From Lamellibrachia satsuma (lineage: Eukaryota; Annelida; Polychaeta; Sabellida; Siboglinidae): a stretch of DNA of 64,000 nucleotides. Location: contig BSQZ01000061.1 of NCBI GenBank assembly GCA_033239005.1, forward strand, positions 2,191,501-2,255,500. Direction: 5' to 3'. Shown here one piece after another: positions 63,432 through 64,000 of this stretch. The translations under genes were made by a program, and so were the position numbers. How positions within the stretch are numbered: the first letter of the stretch is position 1; every line of letters starts with the position of its first letter. The notes under the pieces are model-generated. The model had not been told where the DNA came from. It was given only the letters and a program-made list of their open reading frames with translations, and searched no databases.

Positions 63432-64000
63432 AATATTTATTCTGTTGTGTTATTTAATTTGTCTAATTCTATGTCGCTGATCAGTGCATAGATTTGTGTA
63501 GCATTGGAAATATATTAACACAAGCTTAATGACTAAAATGAGAGGTTCTGTTGTTAACAGGATTCTCCTATTTTCATAAATAGGTTAAACACAAAATTAA
63601 CCATTGGTGACCATGTTCATTAAAATATAATTGGGAAATGAATGAATAAAAAGGAGGCCTTCCGTATCAGAAAGACACCTATCATGACCCAAGACGAGGG
63701 AGGTACTGTCTCAGCTATGTGTGGGACAGCTTGCTTGTCCTAGCATCTGAACGTTAATTTCGATAGTTGCGTCATTTTTATTCACAAAATTAACTTCACA
63801 GAAATCAAAGAATGATAACAGCAGTCTGATTATATTCAAATGAAACACCAAACTCGGGTAACATGATGTATATTTGAGGATCAGCTTTACATTACAATTA
63901 CTTTGTCACTATCACCAATCACAAGTAAATTCCATTTTCAACAATGTGAAAAAGGATTGAAAAAATATTAAAAGAAAACATTTCTAAATTATACCTTAAA

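Overview
This window is eukaryotic: an AT-rich, intron-rich metazoan genome, most likely a marine invertebrate. The evidence is spliced animal housekeeping genes with short exons and long introns, CR1-like and RTE-like LINE remnants, a tRNA-derived SINE family, hAT-type non-autonomous transposons, and very many minisatellites. I cannot name the phylum. Nothing bacterial, such as operons, Shine-Dalgarno sites or CRISPR arrays, is present.

Layout. 1-2515: a tandem repeat with a unit of about 2.27 kb. 2516-5710: a small hAT-like MITE and a two-copy 882-bp tandem repeat. 6604-15863 (+): fumarate hydratase copy 1 (FH1), seven exons, intact except that no mitochondrial-leader exon is visible. 15.8-17.1 kb: two minisatellites behind FH1. 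17.5-17.8 kb (-): a Myb/SANT-like fragment. 18923-33802 (-): a PARP1-type poly(ADP-ribose) polymerase, 15 exons from the third zinc finger (PADR1) to the C-terminus, with two internal stretches of protein missing and zinc fingers 1 and 2 not found. 36.5-45.1 kb (-): an unrecognised multi-exon gene, with LINE, SINE and hAT insertions around it. 45.2-46.5 kb: broken RecQ-like helicase and YqaJ/SWIM-type fragments, head to head. 46.77-46.88 kb: a TATA box and a candidate first exon at the edge of a second array of the 2.27-kb repeat (46.9-51.8 kb). 51812-64000: a direct second copy of the 5.4-18.4 kb block, carrying fumarate hydratase copy 2 (FH2, 53409-61181).

The two FH blocks match through introns, minisatellites and a shared hAT insertion, so the duplication is recent or the copies are two haplotypes placed in tandem by the assembler. 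A CR1-like LINE in FH1 only, with a clean 7-bp target duplication and an empty site in FH2, came after the split.

The most unusual theme is that many minisatellites grew out of exon edges. Their units carry a copy of a real splice donor, splice acceptor or stop-codon region. Examples are FH exon 4 donor, FH stop codon, PARP1 zinc-finger-3 acceptor, PARP1 BRCT donor and two PARP1 catalytic-domain junctions. The result is rows of decoy splice sites. The two missing pieces of PARP1 fall exactly where minisatellites lie (19.2-19.6 kb and 26.2-26.6 kb).

FH (fumarate to malate) and PARP1 (DNA-break signalling) have no operon-like relationship here; they are simply neighbours.
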